Part shown: positions 1-10,814 of the stretch, one piece after another
Position numbering within the stretch: the first letter of the stretch is position 1
Layout of the letters: every line of letters begins with the position of its first letter
NCBI RefSeq assembly: GCF_016920785.2
Contig: NW_024609839.1
Location: 28,090,749-28,154,748, forward strand
Origin: Ixodes scapularis
Lineage: Eukaryota; Arthropoda; Arachnida; Ixodida; Ixodidae
Direction: 5' to 3'
Length of the DNA: 64,000 bases
The notes under the pieces: generated by a model
The model's database searches: none
Told to the model about the DNA's origin: nothing
What the model saw: only the letters and a program-made list of their open reading frames with translations
Program-made: the position numbers and the translations under genes

Positions 1-1261
1 CCTTCTATGTTCCTGATATTTTTTATAGAGTACCAGCGTTGTTTCTAGGGCTGGACTCCAGACGACTGCTGAAAAAAAAAAAAAAGATTGTGAGCATTGT
101 GCTAAATATTTGTGCATTTCTGAATTCCCTATTACTGAACTAATCCGGTTATCAATGTTTGTTGGGTATATATTTTAACCTGACGTGAGTCATGCTTACA
201 GTGGTTACAGCAAGTTTGTGTAATGCTTAGTTAATTCATGCCTACTAGTCCTTTCTGTCAGCAAGACATACGAGCTTTCACTTTTTCAATACAATTTAAA
301 TATTGCACTGTGTTTGTAACTTCGAAGTTGGTTTTTTCTTCAGGTACTCCGTTTTTCTCACAGGTTGTTACGTACTTATGTTTTTTTTTACAGTTTGTTG
401 TGTACTTATGTGTATTTTTTTTCACTTCGAGTTGTGTGCGGTTCCCACGTTTCTCCTATGTAATCTAGGTCTTTTCTGCGGCTACTTTATTTTTCAAACT
501 CACTGTTCATGTTGAACGTCATTACTACATCTCATACTATTTATTTTATTTTCTTACAAAAACAACTTGCAGCGCCGAACCTTCGGAATTATAGCAGGTA
601 CAGCCCATGGACGCTCCATAAATAACTAAAAAACAGAACACTTAAATATACAGCCTCGGCTGTCAAGAAAGAGAATACATAGCCAATAAAAATAAATTGC
701 ATTAAAAATCAAGACCATTTCCAGAGGTAAATGGTTCCACCGTCTTCATTAATAAAAAAAAACACTCCAGTTCCACTGAGCGATTGCGTGTGGAAAAATG
801 AAAACTTCTTATAATATGTTGTACAAAAATATTTACTTATCTTTCTGGAATGATCGATCCACACGATTTGAAATAAAGTTATGTAATTCTATGTATTTGC
901 TTTTATCAATACCTGTCAAATCGTTAAAAAATTGAGAGCAGGAAACTCAATCGAAAATTTTTGCGTCTTAAAAAAACGTTTCCCAACAAAATACATTTTT
1001 AATCTCCGTAACGCTATTGTCTCTACTATAATTTCCTGTTAGAAATTGTGGGGTCAAAGTCCCACAAGCCATGGAAGCTTTGAAAGATTCGTCAAACATT
1101 TTTTGACTCTTAACGTGTCCCAATAAACTATTATTAATATATACCTATTAGTAATAATATTATTATTCTTATTGTTATTATTATTATTTTGCATTGTATT
1201 ATATTTTAAAGAGATCTAGACTGATGAAGGTTAGACGTACGTCTCAAGATTTTGTGTGGCA
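1..1261. other. AT-rich non-coding sequence
   Basis: Short open frames here are low-complexity and rich in Phe and Cys. I recognise no domain, RNA or transposon terminus. The stretch holds homopolymer runs and short ATT repeats near 1140-1190. Confidence 0.5.
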
Positions 1262-1384
1262 GAATGCAAACACCCTTTTTACAATATTTTGCTACCTTCA
1301 AGCTGTAAGAAAAGTGCAGCAAGAGTGTTCGTTCCAAAATACACCCTTTTTACACGAATATAAATGTTAAGATGTTTTGTGTGT
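1262..1384. repeat. Transposon-end-like motif similar to the right end of the 27.5 kb segment
   Basis: Two ACACCCTTTT blocks occur here. The second continues as TTTACACGAATATAAATG and runs to GTTTTGTGTG. The same arrangement (ACACCCTTTTAACACGAA, then an A/T-rich spacer, then TTTAGTGTG) ends at 53885. This is probably the terminus of another copy of that family or of a related MITE. Only one end is visible in the window, so the element's extent is unknown. Confidence 0.45.
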
Positions 1385-2539
1385 AGATAACTAAAGGACG
1401 CACTCCTCGCCCTTTCGAAGGATTAAAAATCAGAAGTGTATTTTAACTTTTTTCTATCTCCACATCATCAAACGCGGCAACCGGCCAATGAGGGAACTCT
1501 TCAGCGCTGCACTTGCCATGAGTCCTTTTTGGACGCGCAGACAATGCAGTATTAAGGCATTTTAGGGCCCTGGGCTTAGGCTGCTTATGAGGGGCCTCGT
1601 GATGACGATAATAAAGATCATAATGATAACACCGATGGTGACTGCCATATGTATATTTTATCTCATTTGTAAAGTTCAGAAATCGTTGATCCTTCTGATT
1701 GTTGTAGAGCCATTTCACAACCAATACATTCCATGAAATCTAGGTTTCTCTCACTGGTAATGAAGCCGTGGTGACGTTTGGTTAGGGACGGCCTCGCCAG
1801 TATTCAATCCCGCTAGCACTTTTATAGAATATTATTAGGAATAAACATCAAATAACGGAAAATTGGGATAAAATAATCAGAAGTTTCGTTATGGCTTAAC
1901 GGCTACACAATGCCTTGTGTGCTGTGAACTGAAAACAATTAACCGATAATGGGAACTCTGTTAATGAACTGTTTGAACACCACTGCAACTCGATTCAAAC
2001 AGTGCATGTCTGGGCCAGCTTACAAAAATGAATCACGATGTCGGCCTATAGTAGATGTGACCTTGTCTCTAACATGTCGAGTAACATAACTGATACACGA
2101 ATGAAAATAGGTAGTAGTCGAAAGCTAGGATACCTGTAAAATTATCGTTATATAAAAAAAAGACTTGTCTGCCCCTTAAGGGCACGCCTCACGACTCCAA
2201 AATTGCCACGGAAATTTAGAGCAATTATTCTTGTAATTGCTCTGAATGAGACGAAATTGTCTAACTATCCCTTTGCCGGTTAATGACTGACGTTTACAGT
2301 AAAGGAAGCAACACAGCAAGAAAGAAATTTTGATACTTGAGGCGGCGTTTTTCCAATTAATTTACTTCGATGCCTATTCTTCTAAGAACTGAAACCTCGT
2401 GACCCAAACAGACATAGGCTTCTGTAGTTAAAACGTTGTAAAAGCTTCATGCGATTCTAATAGTATATCGTCCCCTGCCATTCAACGATATTGACGTACA
2501 GTATATTTTTCATAAAAATGAAGTAGATTATTCGCATAA
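1385..2539. other. No recognisable gene
   Basis: No coding signal, RNA gene or paired terminal repeat was recognised. The 93-residue minus-strand frame at 1443-1724 has no family resemblance that I can see. Confidence 0.4.
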
Positions 2540-2955
2540 TTTGGAATCCACATCGAAATCAGCTTATCACGAGTCTCGAATCTTCAGAACAAAGCAGCCA
2601 GATTTACATGCAGCGATTATTCATCAGAAACTAGTGTCACTGCTTTAAATACTAACAGAAATCTTCTTTTTCTAGAAAAAAAAACAAGAAAAATAGCCTG
2701 ATTGTGGTTTTTTCCACATGTATTTTACTCAGATTCCGATTTTCAATCAACTTACTGCCGGGCTCCCAATTTTATATCATCCAGATTAGATAATTCCTGC
2801 ACGATTAAACCATTTCAGTGCTATACTAACACTTTCCTCTTTCCTCCCTTAGTACTCTGCATCACTGACTGGAACAAACAACCCGACCGTACTGTAACTC
2901 AGCGCAATCCCATTTCATTAAAACAAGTGCCTCAATGTGTGGATTTGTGAACGTT
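2540..2955 (+). pseudogene. 3' fragment of a non-LTR retrotransposon (C-terminal end of the RT ORF)
   Basis: A broken plus-strand reading contains NLQNKAARFTCSDYSSETSV followed by TALNTNRNLLFLEKK, close to 2575-2690. This resembles the LINE segment downstream of the RT domain, where 'Q-x-x-A-A-R-F-I-x-x-D-Y-x-x-x-x-S-V-T' is typical of Jockey/CR1-like elements. A second short frame near 2860-2945 contains DWNKQPDRTV, like the usual 'WNxLPxxxV' end of such proteins. The frame shifts and has stops between the two. No catalytic RT motif is present, so this is a 5'-truncated, decayed copy. The clade is not assigned. Confidence 0.5.
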
Positions 2956-3037
2956 GATTTGTAAAACTGCATTATAAAAACAACATGCTAATAAGCTTCT
3001 CTTTCGTGTGCATGTGATTTTTACTCGGGGTGTCGAT

Positions 3038-4705
3038 TTTTTTACGTTCAATTACTTTTTTCTCTTTTATTTTTGAATCCCCCTCATATGACGTGTCTTC
3101 AGATCTCTTCAGTGAAATGAAAAAATCAGTGAAATGAATGCTCTGCATCATTTACCTGATTGTTACTGTAGTTCATTTTACCCGGTCCTACTACTTTGAT
3201 TATTGACATTTCATAAGGATTATTTTTTATACAGCTCCCATGCCATTCAGAGATAATTACATCACCCAGTTTATCCCTTAAAAAATAACACATCTGTCTG
3301 AAGATGTCACTTTCTTGTGGTTCACCACAATATTTGTAAGTTATAATAATTTTCCTGCGCTCTAAAATTTCATCTTTAAATCACTTGGCGTTCACAGTTC
3401 TCGTATTAGGTCAGAAAAAATAAATAAACAAAAACCTGCCTTTCTACTAGGTTAAAACTACGCGCGAAGCCTTCAACAAGGCGCAATAGCGCGGCCACGG
3501 CGTATGGTTGTGTGAGCGCGGCGCACGTCAGCCTGCTACCGTGACGTCACTTGGGGGGTGTTCTGGCCTTCTTCTCTAGGTGGTGTTCGTCTGAGACTCT
3601 GAGCGATGTGGAGAGGGGGGGGGGGGGGGGAGCGAGAGAAAAGAGATTGCCTTTTTGCAAAAAAGTTCGACTGACGTATAAAGCACACTAAGGTGAGGCT
3701 CAAGAAGGGAATAGCTTTTTTTCACCTCGGGCAGATGGTGCCACTAAAACTGAATATGGCAAAACTTTGTCAATGACATGAGGTTTTTGACGAGTTTTCT
3801 CATGTTGAAACTACAATATTGATCAAATATTTCATTAGCTGGAGCACCTAATAGCGCATTTTGCTAACTTATTACATGCGCGTCACGCCTTAGTTCCCGT
3901 AGCCGCCACGAAGCGGCGCGAATCACGAAATGTTCCCGTTCTTTCTTTGCTGTTACGCGAGGTAATCGAAATATTTCAAAAGAATGAGGTGGTTTCTTCT
4001 TTCGTTTTGGTAAGATAAACAACGTAAAAATTTCAAACTGCAACTTCTTTCAAAGATAATATTGCTGCATCGCCCCTTTAAAAGGTTAACGACCTGCCCC
4101 TCTTAGCACCCAAGACTTTATCCACACGCTTCTCAGACTAAGTTTCTGCTCTTACAAAAGCTATTGGTACGAGAGAATGGGTCTGAAAGAGGATAATTCC
4201 CAGGGAGTCCTCGCCCCGAAAAGAGGCAGGCTGTAGAGAAAGCCTAGATTTTGATAGAGGGAGCAACTTAAACCCCGCTCGAAAAAGCGTTGGCAAATGT
4301 AATGGAGAACGCCTCCTGCGCAAATGTCACAAGTTGGCATGCGTTACGTCGTCGTTCGGTGACGTATAAGAAAGCGGGTGGTGAGGCGGAGGCGGTTGCG
4401 AACATTCGACGGTCTTGTGCCCGTCCTCCTCGCAGCTCGTATTGCAAGCGCGGCCGATCTATGAGACCGGGTGATCCCCGATCGAGAAAGCTGGAGGAAA
4501 CATTCCGTAATCTAGGCACACTCGCATAGAGCCCGGCACTCGGGCTCTATGCGAGCGTTGGCAAGCGTTCGTTCCACTCGGCGCGAAGAATGAGCGAGGC
4601 ATTGGGTGTCCACCGAGCGGGCGCGGAAAATGCGAGTGTTGGGTGTCATAGCCGCCGGAATGAATACAAGAAACGCGCGCGCCGTCAACAACTTATCGGT
4701 CACCA
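3038..4705. repeat. Repeat R, copy 1, left part (interrupted by the gypsy element)
   Basis: This segment matches 22454-24119 along its full length with scattered substitutions and small indels. Shared landmarks include the acaggtttctactagg-type block near 3430-3560, the CAAGACTTTATCCACAC block near 4110 and a perfect hairpin at 4521-4555. It resumes after the gypsy insertion at 11026. A 79-codon frame (4290-4529) also occurs in copy 2, but the copies differ by replacements, so I treat it as non-coding. A poly-G run lies at about 3618-3631. R could be a segment of host DNA or a transposon; its outer ends were not resolved. Confidence 0.8.
4521..4555. repeat. Perfect 15-bp hairpin within repeat R
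   Basis: CTCGCATAGAGCCCG is followed by a 5-nt loop and its exact complement. The hairpin is perfectly kept in the second R copy at 23935-23969. It could be a structured RNA element or an internal palindrome of the repeat; no function is assigned. Confidence 0.7.
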
Positions 4706-5321
4706 TGTAATGTTATAGGTTAAGGTCAAACCGCCGAAGGAGGAATTCAGTCACACCGTGAGGTTTGATCGAGATATATATATATATATATTAAAAAAAA
4801 TTAACAAAAATAAGAAACGTTCTAGCTATACACAAATATACAAGTCAGAAATTGTCTCACTTTCAGTCCGTCCTTGTGTGGCTGAAGGTCTTGGTGCTGT
4901 CTGGTTTTCAGCAGCGCTTGGTTGTTGGTGAGTGATGTTCCTTGATGATGGTCTGGGATGCTCTGCTCCGGGACACCGCCGAAGTCGTTCCCAGTGATGT
5001 TCCTTGGGTGTTCCTTGAGGCTGGTCTGGGATGTTCTGCTCCGGGACACCGCCGAAGTCGTTAATCTTTCCCACCAGCGGCTACGTCGGATCGCTGCCGA
5101 ATGCCTCGTTCATGCCGGATGTTGCCGCTTTGGTTGCACACCGCCAAGCTGATGTTTCACCCGACAGTAGCACCCTCGGGACGTTGGCGGGTGTGCTTCC
5201 ACCTGGTCGGGTTACCGCCGAACAAGAACCCCTCTTCTTCCTCCTTTTTCGCCCCCTTCTCCTCCGGCCTGCTTCCTCAACGTTTTTCTCTTCTGCTCCA
5301 TTTTTCTGTTGTAGCACGACA
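4706..5321 (-). repeat. 3' LTR of the Gmr1-like element
   Basis: It starts TGTAATGTTATAGG and ends GTAGCACGACA. It aligns with the right LTR over the whole length, including a short TA run, the GGACACCGCCGAAGTCGTT motif repeated twice, and the distal pyrimidine-rich part. A polypurine tract on the element strand abuts it at 5326-5336. Confidence 0.9.
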
Positions 5322-5325
5322 TTTA

Positions 5326-5336
5326 CCCCCTCCTCC
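5326..5336 (-). other. Polypurine tract of the LTR retrotransposon
   Basis: On the minus strand the sequence is GGAGGAGGGGG followed by TAAA and then the 3' LTR. Position and composition fit the plus-strand primer of a retroelement. Confidence 0.75.
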
Positions 5337-5622
5337 AGAATTTAGTCGCACTAAATTTCTACGCCATGTTGATGCATCATCCCCCTTTTTTTGCTTACGT
5401 CCCTGTGTTGGTTCACCAGTTTGCACATCACTTTCACACCCTGAACGTTTTATATCTGGCCCGCACCCAGTTCACAATTTCAGGTACACCAGCACATCAG
5501 CTGCATTTCACTGCCGCAACTAAAGCGCTTCTATCCGTTACTGTATCAGGGTATACTTCCATCATGCGTATAAATATTATCATATCAAAAAAAAAAATGT
5601 GCACGCTACCCCTTTGTGTCGT

Positions 5623-6138
5623 TCAAACTCTGCTCAAGTAGTCCGCCCCGATATTGTCTTTGCCTTTTATATACTTTATTCTAAATGTAAACTTTTGCAG
5701 GGATACGCTCCACCTCATTACCCTCGCGTTGTTCAGTTTCGTCTTATCCAAATATTTTAGCGGTTGATGGACAGTCTCAACTACGAATTCCTTTCCGTAC
5801 AGGTAAATAGCATATTTACCAATTGCCCACACGAGTGCGAGGCATTCACGTTCTATAGCCGCGAAGTTCTTTTCGCTCGCACTAAGTTTTCGACTGCCAT
5901 ATACCACTGGGTGCAGCATGCCCTCGTGCTCCTGCAACAGCCCTGCTCCCAAAGCGTTGTCCGATGCATCCGTACGCAGGACAAATTGCTTAGACACATC
6001 GGGCGCTAACAAAATGGGTGGTTCTGCCAGCCGTCTCTTAAGCTCTTTGAAGCTTGTGTTATGTTCAGAGCACCATTCTATGGTGTTACTTTGTTCCTTC
6101 CTTGTGAGGTTAGTAAGTGGGGCTGCTATCTCTGCCAT
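5623..6138 (-). pseudogene. RNase H domain of the Gmr1-like pol, separated by a frame break
   Basis: The frame begins at the RT-RNase H connection (AEIAAPLTNLTRK) and carries the gypsy-type RNase H. The first catalytic Asp is in LRTDASDNALGAG and the Glu is in ERECLALVWA. The usual T-D-H-Q-P-L motif is T-V-H-Q-P-L here, so the third acidic residue is lost. The C-terminal part (FTFRIKYIKGKDNIGADYLS) is typical. A stop codon at 6161-6163 and an extra base just beyond separate this frame from RT. No integrase follows; the element passes into its polypurine tract, which confirms that integrase sits upstream of RT. The enzyme would degrade the RNA of the RNA-DNA hybrid. Confidence 0.85.
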
Positions 6139-6160
6139 AACGGGGTATAAACTCTTTATA

Positions 6161-6738
6161 TTACCCTGTAAGACCTAGAAAGGCTCGCACCTGTTTTTTT
6201 GTCGTTGGCGCCGATGCTTGTTGAATCTTTTCTATTATTTCCCTCTTCGGTGCGATTTGGCCCATACCAAGCTTGTGACCTAAAAATGTTATCGCGTCAA
6301 ACCCAACCTCACATTTGTTTGGATTAACCGTGAGATGATTCCTCTTGAGACATTCAAAAATTTGCCGTAATGTTTGGCAGTGGTCTTCCCACGAGTCAGT
6401 GGCCACCAAAATGTCATCAATGTAATGATGTACATTGGGCACCCCCTCCAAGAAAGACCTCATCAACTTGGTAAACACTGCAGCAGCCGTCTTCAGTCCG
6501 AAAGGCATAAACCGGAATTGGTAAAAGCCTGTTCTTGTCGAGAAGGCAGTTTTTTCTCTGGCTGATTCTTCCATCGGTATCTGCCAATACCCCTTTGCTA
6601 GCTCCAATTTAGAAAAATATTTTTTTTCCCGACTCTTGCAAACACTACGCCCAATTTTGGTATAGGTTCAGCGTCAGCCACTAAGACTGCGTTCAATCGC
6701 CGAAAGTCAACACAAAGCCTATTAGAGCCATCAGGCTT
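6161..6738 (-). pseudogene. Reverse transcriptase domain of the Gmr1-like pol, broken
   Basis: The main frame (6607-6161) holds LELAKGYWQIPM, then FMPFGLKTAAAVF and the intact catalytic motif HYIDDILVA, then NPNKCEVGFDAITFLGH and the thumb ending VRAFLGLTG before a stop. The preceding part of the domain (motif D-F-R-R-L-N) is readable in another frame at about 6730-6625. A TAA stop at 6736-6738 separates it from the upstream pol frame, and a one-base change in an A/T run near 6620 shifts the frame. The family copies the element RNA to DNA; this copy cannot make a complete enzyme. Confidence 0.85.
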
Positions 6739-8766
6739 TTATACCATTATTATGGGTGCGTTGTAGGCGGACGCGGATCGTTCGATGATGCCTAATCTTA
6801 GCATCTCTTCCACTTCTTCTTCCACCTCATTCTGGATGGCAAAAGGCAACGGATACTGCTTTACAAACACCGGCTCGTCTGTCATCAATCGAAGTTTGCA
6901 TTGCAATGCACTTGTTCTGCCCGGTACGTCAGAGAATATATCTTCAAACTTTCCGATCGCGTCAGCAAGATCTTTCTTTTGCTTTTGACTTAATTTAGGA
7001 TTGATGACCACATCCTGCGCACCCTGTTGCCTTTTTAGACTGGGCGCCGTGATCTCCCCTAAGTCTTCAACCTCATCCTGGACCACCATCACCCCACAAC
7101 TTTCATTCTTAGTTTCGTGACCTACGTATTTTTGTAACATGTTTATGTGAAACGTTTTTCTTTTGTCGCCAACCAGCAGTTCGTAGTTTAAATTGCCTTT
7201 TCGCCTTGCAAATTCGTACGGTTCCTTCCACTGCATGGTTAGTTTGTTGTGGTCACTGGGTAGCAGTATGAGCACTCTGTCGCCTGGCTCGAACCTTCGA
7301 GCCTGGCTCTTCCGGTCGTAGAACCTTTTCTGTTTTGTTTGCGCCTCTGTCATGATCTCATGCGCCACTTCACATGTTTTCTTCCGTTTGTCCTTGAGTT
7401 CGATCACGTATCCGTATGATGTTTTTAACTCCTGGTTCAAGCTTTTATTGGACCACAGCTCCTTAAGGATGGCCAAAGGACCTCTTACATTTCGCCCGTA
7501 CAACACCTCAAAAGGTGCGAATGTTAGCGACACTTGTGGTACTCGTCTATAGGCAAAGAGGAGTGCTGGGATGTACCTATCCCAGTCCGTGGGTCGTTCT
7601 TGGCTCATTCTCTTCATCATTTGCTTGATGGTACCATCAAATCTCTCTACCAGCCCATTACACATTGGGGGATATGGCGTAGTTAACAACTGCCGAAAGG
7701 ATAATAGCCGTCCTATCTCTTTCATAAGATTAGAAGTGAAGTTCGTACCTCGATCCCTCAGAATCTCCTTAGGTACTCCGTACAGGGAGAACATCTCGAC
7801 TAGGGCTTCTCCCACCTGCGGGGTATCAATGGTTTTCAATGCCACAGCGTCCGGGTACCTCGTGGCTACATCAACCCTTGTCAAGATATATCGGTTTCCC
7901 TTGCTGGACTTCGGGGTTATTGGTCCAATGATATCTATCGCTACCCGGTGGAAGGATTCTTCAATTATGGGCATACTCATCATTGGGGCTTTTTTCACGG
8001 TGCCTTTTGGTATAGTGCGTTGGCACACATCACGACACCGTATGTAACGTTTCACGTCACCTTGCATACCAGGCCAAAAGAATTCTTCCGCTACCCTAGC
8101 GACCGTGCTCTTTACCCCCTGATGGCCCGACATTATTCCATCGTGAGCCAATTCTATTACAGTCTTTCTAAATACCGTTGGTACAATGAGTTGGTGTCTC
8201 ACGTCCCCGTCGCTGAATTCGACTCGACGAAACAACAAATCATCCTTCACGACGTATTCCGTTGTTACGTCACATCTCCATTTCCGCACTCGTTCATTCA
8301 GACTTCTAAAACACCTCTTCAGGCTCTCATCCGACTTTTGCTGCCCCGTTAATGGAAGAGCTGTGACTTCTAGCAGCTCTATAACCGGCGCCTTCAGCTG
8401 GGGCAATTGTTTCTCTTCACTTTCTCCCGTTCTTTTTGCTCCTGCTGCAAATGACACCTCGTTATGAATCTGCTCTACATTCAACGCCTCCTTTTCCCCG
8501 ATTTCTTGCAGTAGTCGGTCGTTCTCAGCATGTGATGTAACGCTGTTCAATGAATTAGACGGCGATTCGCCAAACACTTCACCTCCCTGGTGACGTATTT
8601 CCTTCGTACTTGTGCCCCACCCTGGTTCCGGGCAGTCCACTTTTCTAGCCCCTGGGATGTTACCCAGTATGAGGTCATACAGCGGTTCTTCTACGCATTT
8701 GGCACGTACTTCCCCCGTGTAATAAGGTGTATCTATGTTGATTATCGCTTCAGGCGTAACCCTCAT
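6739..8766 (-). CDS. Pol fragment: end of protease, full integrase, start of RT (675 codons)
   Basis: Residues 1-45 carry the end of an aspartic protease (YDLILGNIPGA). After a charged linker, residues about 190-250 form the zinc-binding H2C2 region: His208 and His215 are present, but the paired cysteines read C-R-D-V-C, with Arg where the first Cys is expected. The catalytic core has Asp278 (VAIDIIGP), Asp338 (RDRGTNF) and Glu374 (GLVERFDG), spaced D-x59-D-x35-E. A C-terminal RRFEPGDRVLILLP region is the usual gypsy integrase tail. Residues about 590-675 are the start of RT (SDVPGRTSALQ, then VFVKQYPLPFAIQ), ending at a stop. The continuous frame from integrase into RT is direct evidence for the integrase-first order. 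Confidence 0.9.
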   Translation of the reverse strand: MRVTPEAIINIDTPYYTGEVRAKCVEEPLYDLILGNIPGARKVDCPEPGWGTSTKEIRHQGGEVFGESPSNSLNSVTSHAENDRLLQEIGEKEALNVEQIHNEVSFAAGAKRTGESEEKQLPQLKAPVIELLEVTALPLTGQQKSDESLKRCFRSLNERVRKWRCDVTTEYVVKDDLLFRRVEFSDGDVRHQLIVPTVFRKTVIELAHDGIMSGHQGVKSTVARVAEEFFWPGMQGDVKRYIRCRDVCQRTIPKGTVKKAPMMSMPIIEESFHRVAIDIIGPITPKSSKGNRYILTRVDVATRYPDAVALKTIDTPQVGEALVEMFSLYGVPKEILRDRGTNFTSNLMKEIGRLLSFRQLLTTPYPPMCNGLVERFDGTIKQMMKRMSQERPTDWDRYIPALLFAYRRVPQVSLTFAPFEVLYGRNVRGPLAILKELWSNKSLNQELKTSYGYVIELKDKRKKTCEVAHEIMTEAQTKQKRFYDRKSQARRFEPGDRVLILLPSDHNKLTMQWKEPYEFARRKGNLNYELLVGDKRKTFHINMLQKYVGHETKNESCGVMVVQDEVEDLGEITAPSLKRQQGAQDVVINPKLSQKQKKDLADAIGKFEDIFSDVPGRTSALQCKLRLMTDEPVFVKQYPLPFAIQNEVEEEVEEMLRLGIIERSASAYNAPIIMV

Positions 8767-9275
8767 GGTGCCGTCAACCAGGATAACCCCAGTGGACGTC
8801 CCTGTGAACTCCTCGTTTGTACCAGTCTCTTTCTTACTAGTACTGTGTTGGTTCCACTATCCCTAAGCACTGATATGTTAATATCATGTAACCTCTCTTC
8901 GACCATCGGCATCATTATGTCGATATTGTGTACTAAGTCAGCGTCAGTAACATGTTCAAATCTTGTATCTGTTATCGCTCTCTGCTGTTCTTTGTTGTCC
9001 CTCTTTAATGCCTTCTGTCTTTTATCCAGGACACACGCTGCTTTGTTCTGTGAGTGATTGGCGCACTGCCCAGCTTTGTGTCCCATTTTGCCGCACTCCC
9101 AGCATTGTACTCCTGCCTGATTTAGTCTATATCCGCTTCTGCAGTCACTTGCCTTATGCCCAACCTTACTGCACAGAAAGCATCTAGGCGATGGTCCTCG
9201 GGCTCCTCCCGTTTGTCCAGTACCCTTACTGTTCCCGCCGTCTGGTCTCACTGTTGTACAACCCCCATCTTTCAT
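8763..9275 (-). CDS. Nucleocapsid zinc knuckles and start of the aspartic protease
   Basis: Two CCHC knuckles occur early: CFLCSKVGHKASDC (C-x2-C-x4-H-x4-C) and CWECGKMGHKAGQC. These bind element RNA in Gag. Downstream, ISVLRDSGTNTVLVRKRL holds the D-S-G catalytic triplet of a retroviral-type protease. The frame runs out at 8763-8765; the rest of the protease continues in the next frame, which opens at 8766, so a small frame change lies near 8770-8815. It overlaps the gag frame by 50 bases in a different frame. The overlap could be programmed frameshifting or decay; the sequence alone does not decide. Confidence 0.85.
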   Translation of the reverse strand: MKDGGCTTVRPDGGNSKGTGQTGGARGPSPRCFLCSKVGHKASDCRSGYRLNQAGVQCWECGKMGHKAGQCANHSQNKAACVLDKRQKALKRDNKEQQRAITDTRFEHVTDADLVHNIDIMMPMVEERLHDINISVLRDSGTNTVLVRKRLVQTRSSQGRPLGLSWLTAP

Positions 9276-10098
9276 AGCACCCAGATTGAATTTTCCCTGT
9301 GGCTTCCAGGTACTGGTCAGCTAGCTCTGCCATTTCTTGCGCTGGGTTCACGTTATGTTCTTTTGGACAAATGGCCAGCTTAGGGTGACAGCAACTAAGG
9401 AACTGTTCGGCAATCACCCTATCCCTCACTGCCTCGAACGTCTTCTCTGTCTGCGCCATTTCGAGCCACCTATCAAAATAATTACTCAATCTGGTACAGA
9501 ATTGTCGTCCAGTTTCTGCCTCCTCCGGCTTGCTTCGTCTGAACTTTTCTCTAAAACCGTCTGCAGTTAGTCTGAATCTTTGGAGCAAGGTGATCTTAAC
9601 CTTCTCATAGTCTAGGGAGTCAGCTGCTGTCATCCTCCCAAATGCGGTTAAAGCTTCACCCACGAGGCTAAGACTAAGGGACGTCGCCCATTCCTCCTTC
9701 GCCCGTCCTTGTCCTACCGCAATCCTCTCAAATCTATGCAAGTAAGCATCTAAGTCATCGCGTTTCTCGTCAAAGGGCGGCATCAATTTTTTCAAGCACG
9801 CTCGTCCTCTTGACTGACCTTCGCTCCCTCTGTCTGTTGTCGCTCCACTGGCGCGTTCTGTTTCCGCGAGCTTGATCTTAAGCTCTATCATAGCGATCTC
9901 ATATGCCGCTTTTAGTCTGGCGTCGTCCCTCTCCCTCTCAGCCTTCTGCTGTTCCATCTCATGTTCGAGTTTGGAATCTTCTCTAGCGTGCACTCTCTCC
10001 TCTCTCTCACGCTTTCTTTCCTCCTCCAGAAGATGCAACGCTTCCTCTTTTGTTAGTCCGAGGGAGCTTCCTAAAGCCATTATCTCTTCAAAATCCAT
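9226..10098 (-). CDS. Gag capsid with SCAN-like C-terminal domain
   Basis: I choose the ATG at 10098 (MDFEEIMALG); the frame is open to 10176 but without an earlier ATG. The N-terminal third is a charged coiled coil (EEERKREREERVHAREDSK). The middle has LDAYLHRFERIAVGQG and LVGEALTAFGRM, typical of gypsy capsids. The C-terminal half, from FREKFRRSKPEEAETGRQF through VIAEQFLSCCHPKLA to EMAELADQYLEA, resembles the SCAN dimerisation domain, reported to derive from Gmr1-like capsids. Gag would assemble particles and package RNA. The frame ends just before the zinc knuckles. Confidence 0.85.
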   Translation of the reverse strand: MDFEEIMALGSSLGLTKEEALHLLEEERKREREERVHAREDSKLEHEMEQQKAERERDDARLKAAYEIAMIELKIKLAETERASGATTDRGSEGQSRGRACLKKLMPPFDEKRDDLDAYLHRFERIAVGQGRAKEEWATSLSLSLVGEALTAFGRMTAADSLDYEKVKITLLQRFRLTADGFREKFRRSKPEEAETGRQFCTRLSNYFDRWLEMAQTEKTFEAVRDRVIAEQFLSCCHPKLAICPKEHNVNPAQEMAELADQYLEATGKIQSGCYERWGLYNSETRRREQ

Positions 10099-10239
10099 TT
10101 CAAACTTGTTGGGAACTGTTCGCCGGTGCAACTGGTTTTCCTCACTCTGCGGTTTGTATCCTGGCAGGCTCGGCAAATTGTAGTTTTGTAGGTTGAGGTC
10201 AAACCGCCGAAGAATTCAGTCGCACCGTGAGGTTTGATT

Positions 10240-10368
<129 letters not shown>

Positions 10369-10814
10369 CAAAAGTTAACAAAAATAAGAAACGTTATAGA
10401 TATACACAAATATTCTAGTCAGAAATTGTCTCACTTTAAGTCCGTCCTTGTGTGGCTGAAGGTCTTGGTGCTGTGTGGGTTTCAGCAGCGCTTGGTTGTT
10501 GGTGAGTGATGTTCCTTGATGATGGTCTGGGATGCTCTGCTCCGGGACACCGCCGACGTCGTTCCCAGTGATGTTCCTTGGGTGTTCCTTGAGGCTGGTC
10601 TGGGATGTTCTGCTCCGGGACACCGCCGAAGTCGTTAATCTTTCCCACCAGCGGCTACTTCGGATCGCTGCCGAATGCCTCGTTCATGCCGGATGTTGCC
10701 GCTTTGGTTGCACACCGCCAAGCTGATCTTTCACCCGACAGTAGTACCCTCAGGACGTTGGCGGGTGTGCTTCCACCTGGTCGGGTTACCGCCGAACAAG
10801 AGCCTCTCTTCTTC

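Noticed and set aside
4268..4529. Overlapping frames conserved between R1 and R2
   Set aside because: The two copies share DNA identity on both strands and their differences are amino-acid replacements, so conservation reflects duplication rather than coding.
4822..5074. Overlapping frames of 75-82 codons in the left LTR, repeated at 10375-10648
   Set aside because: They lie inside paired LTRs, contain the duplicated GGACACCGCCGAAG block and match no retroelement protein.
10160..10178. Primer-binding site next to the 5' LTR
   Set aside because: The sequence just inside the LTR on the element strand starts ATTTGCCGAGCC and has no TGG start, so I could not match it to a tRNA 3' end.
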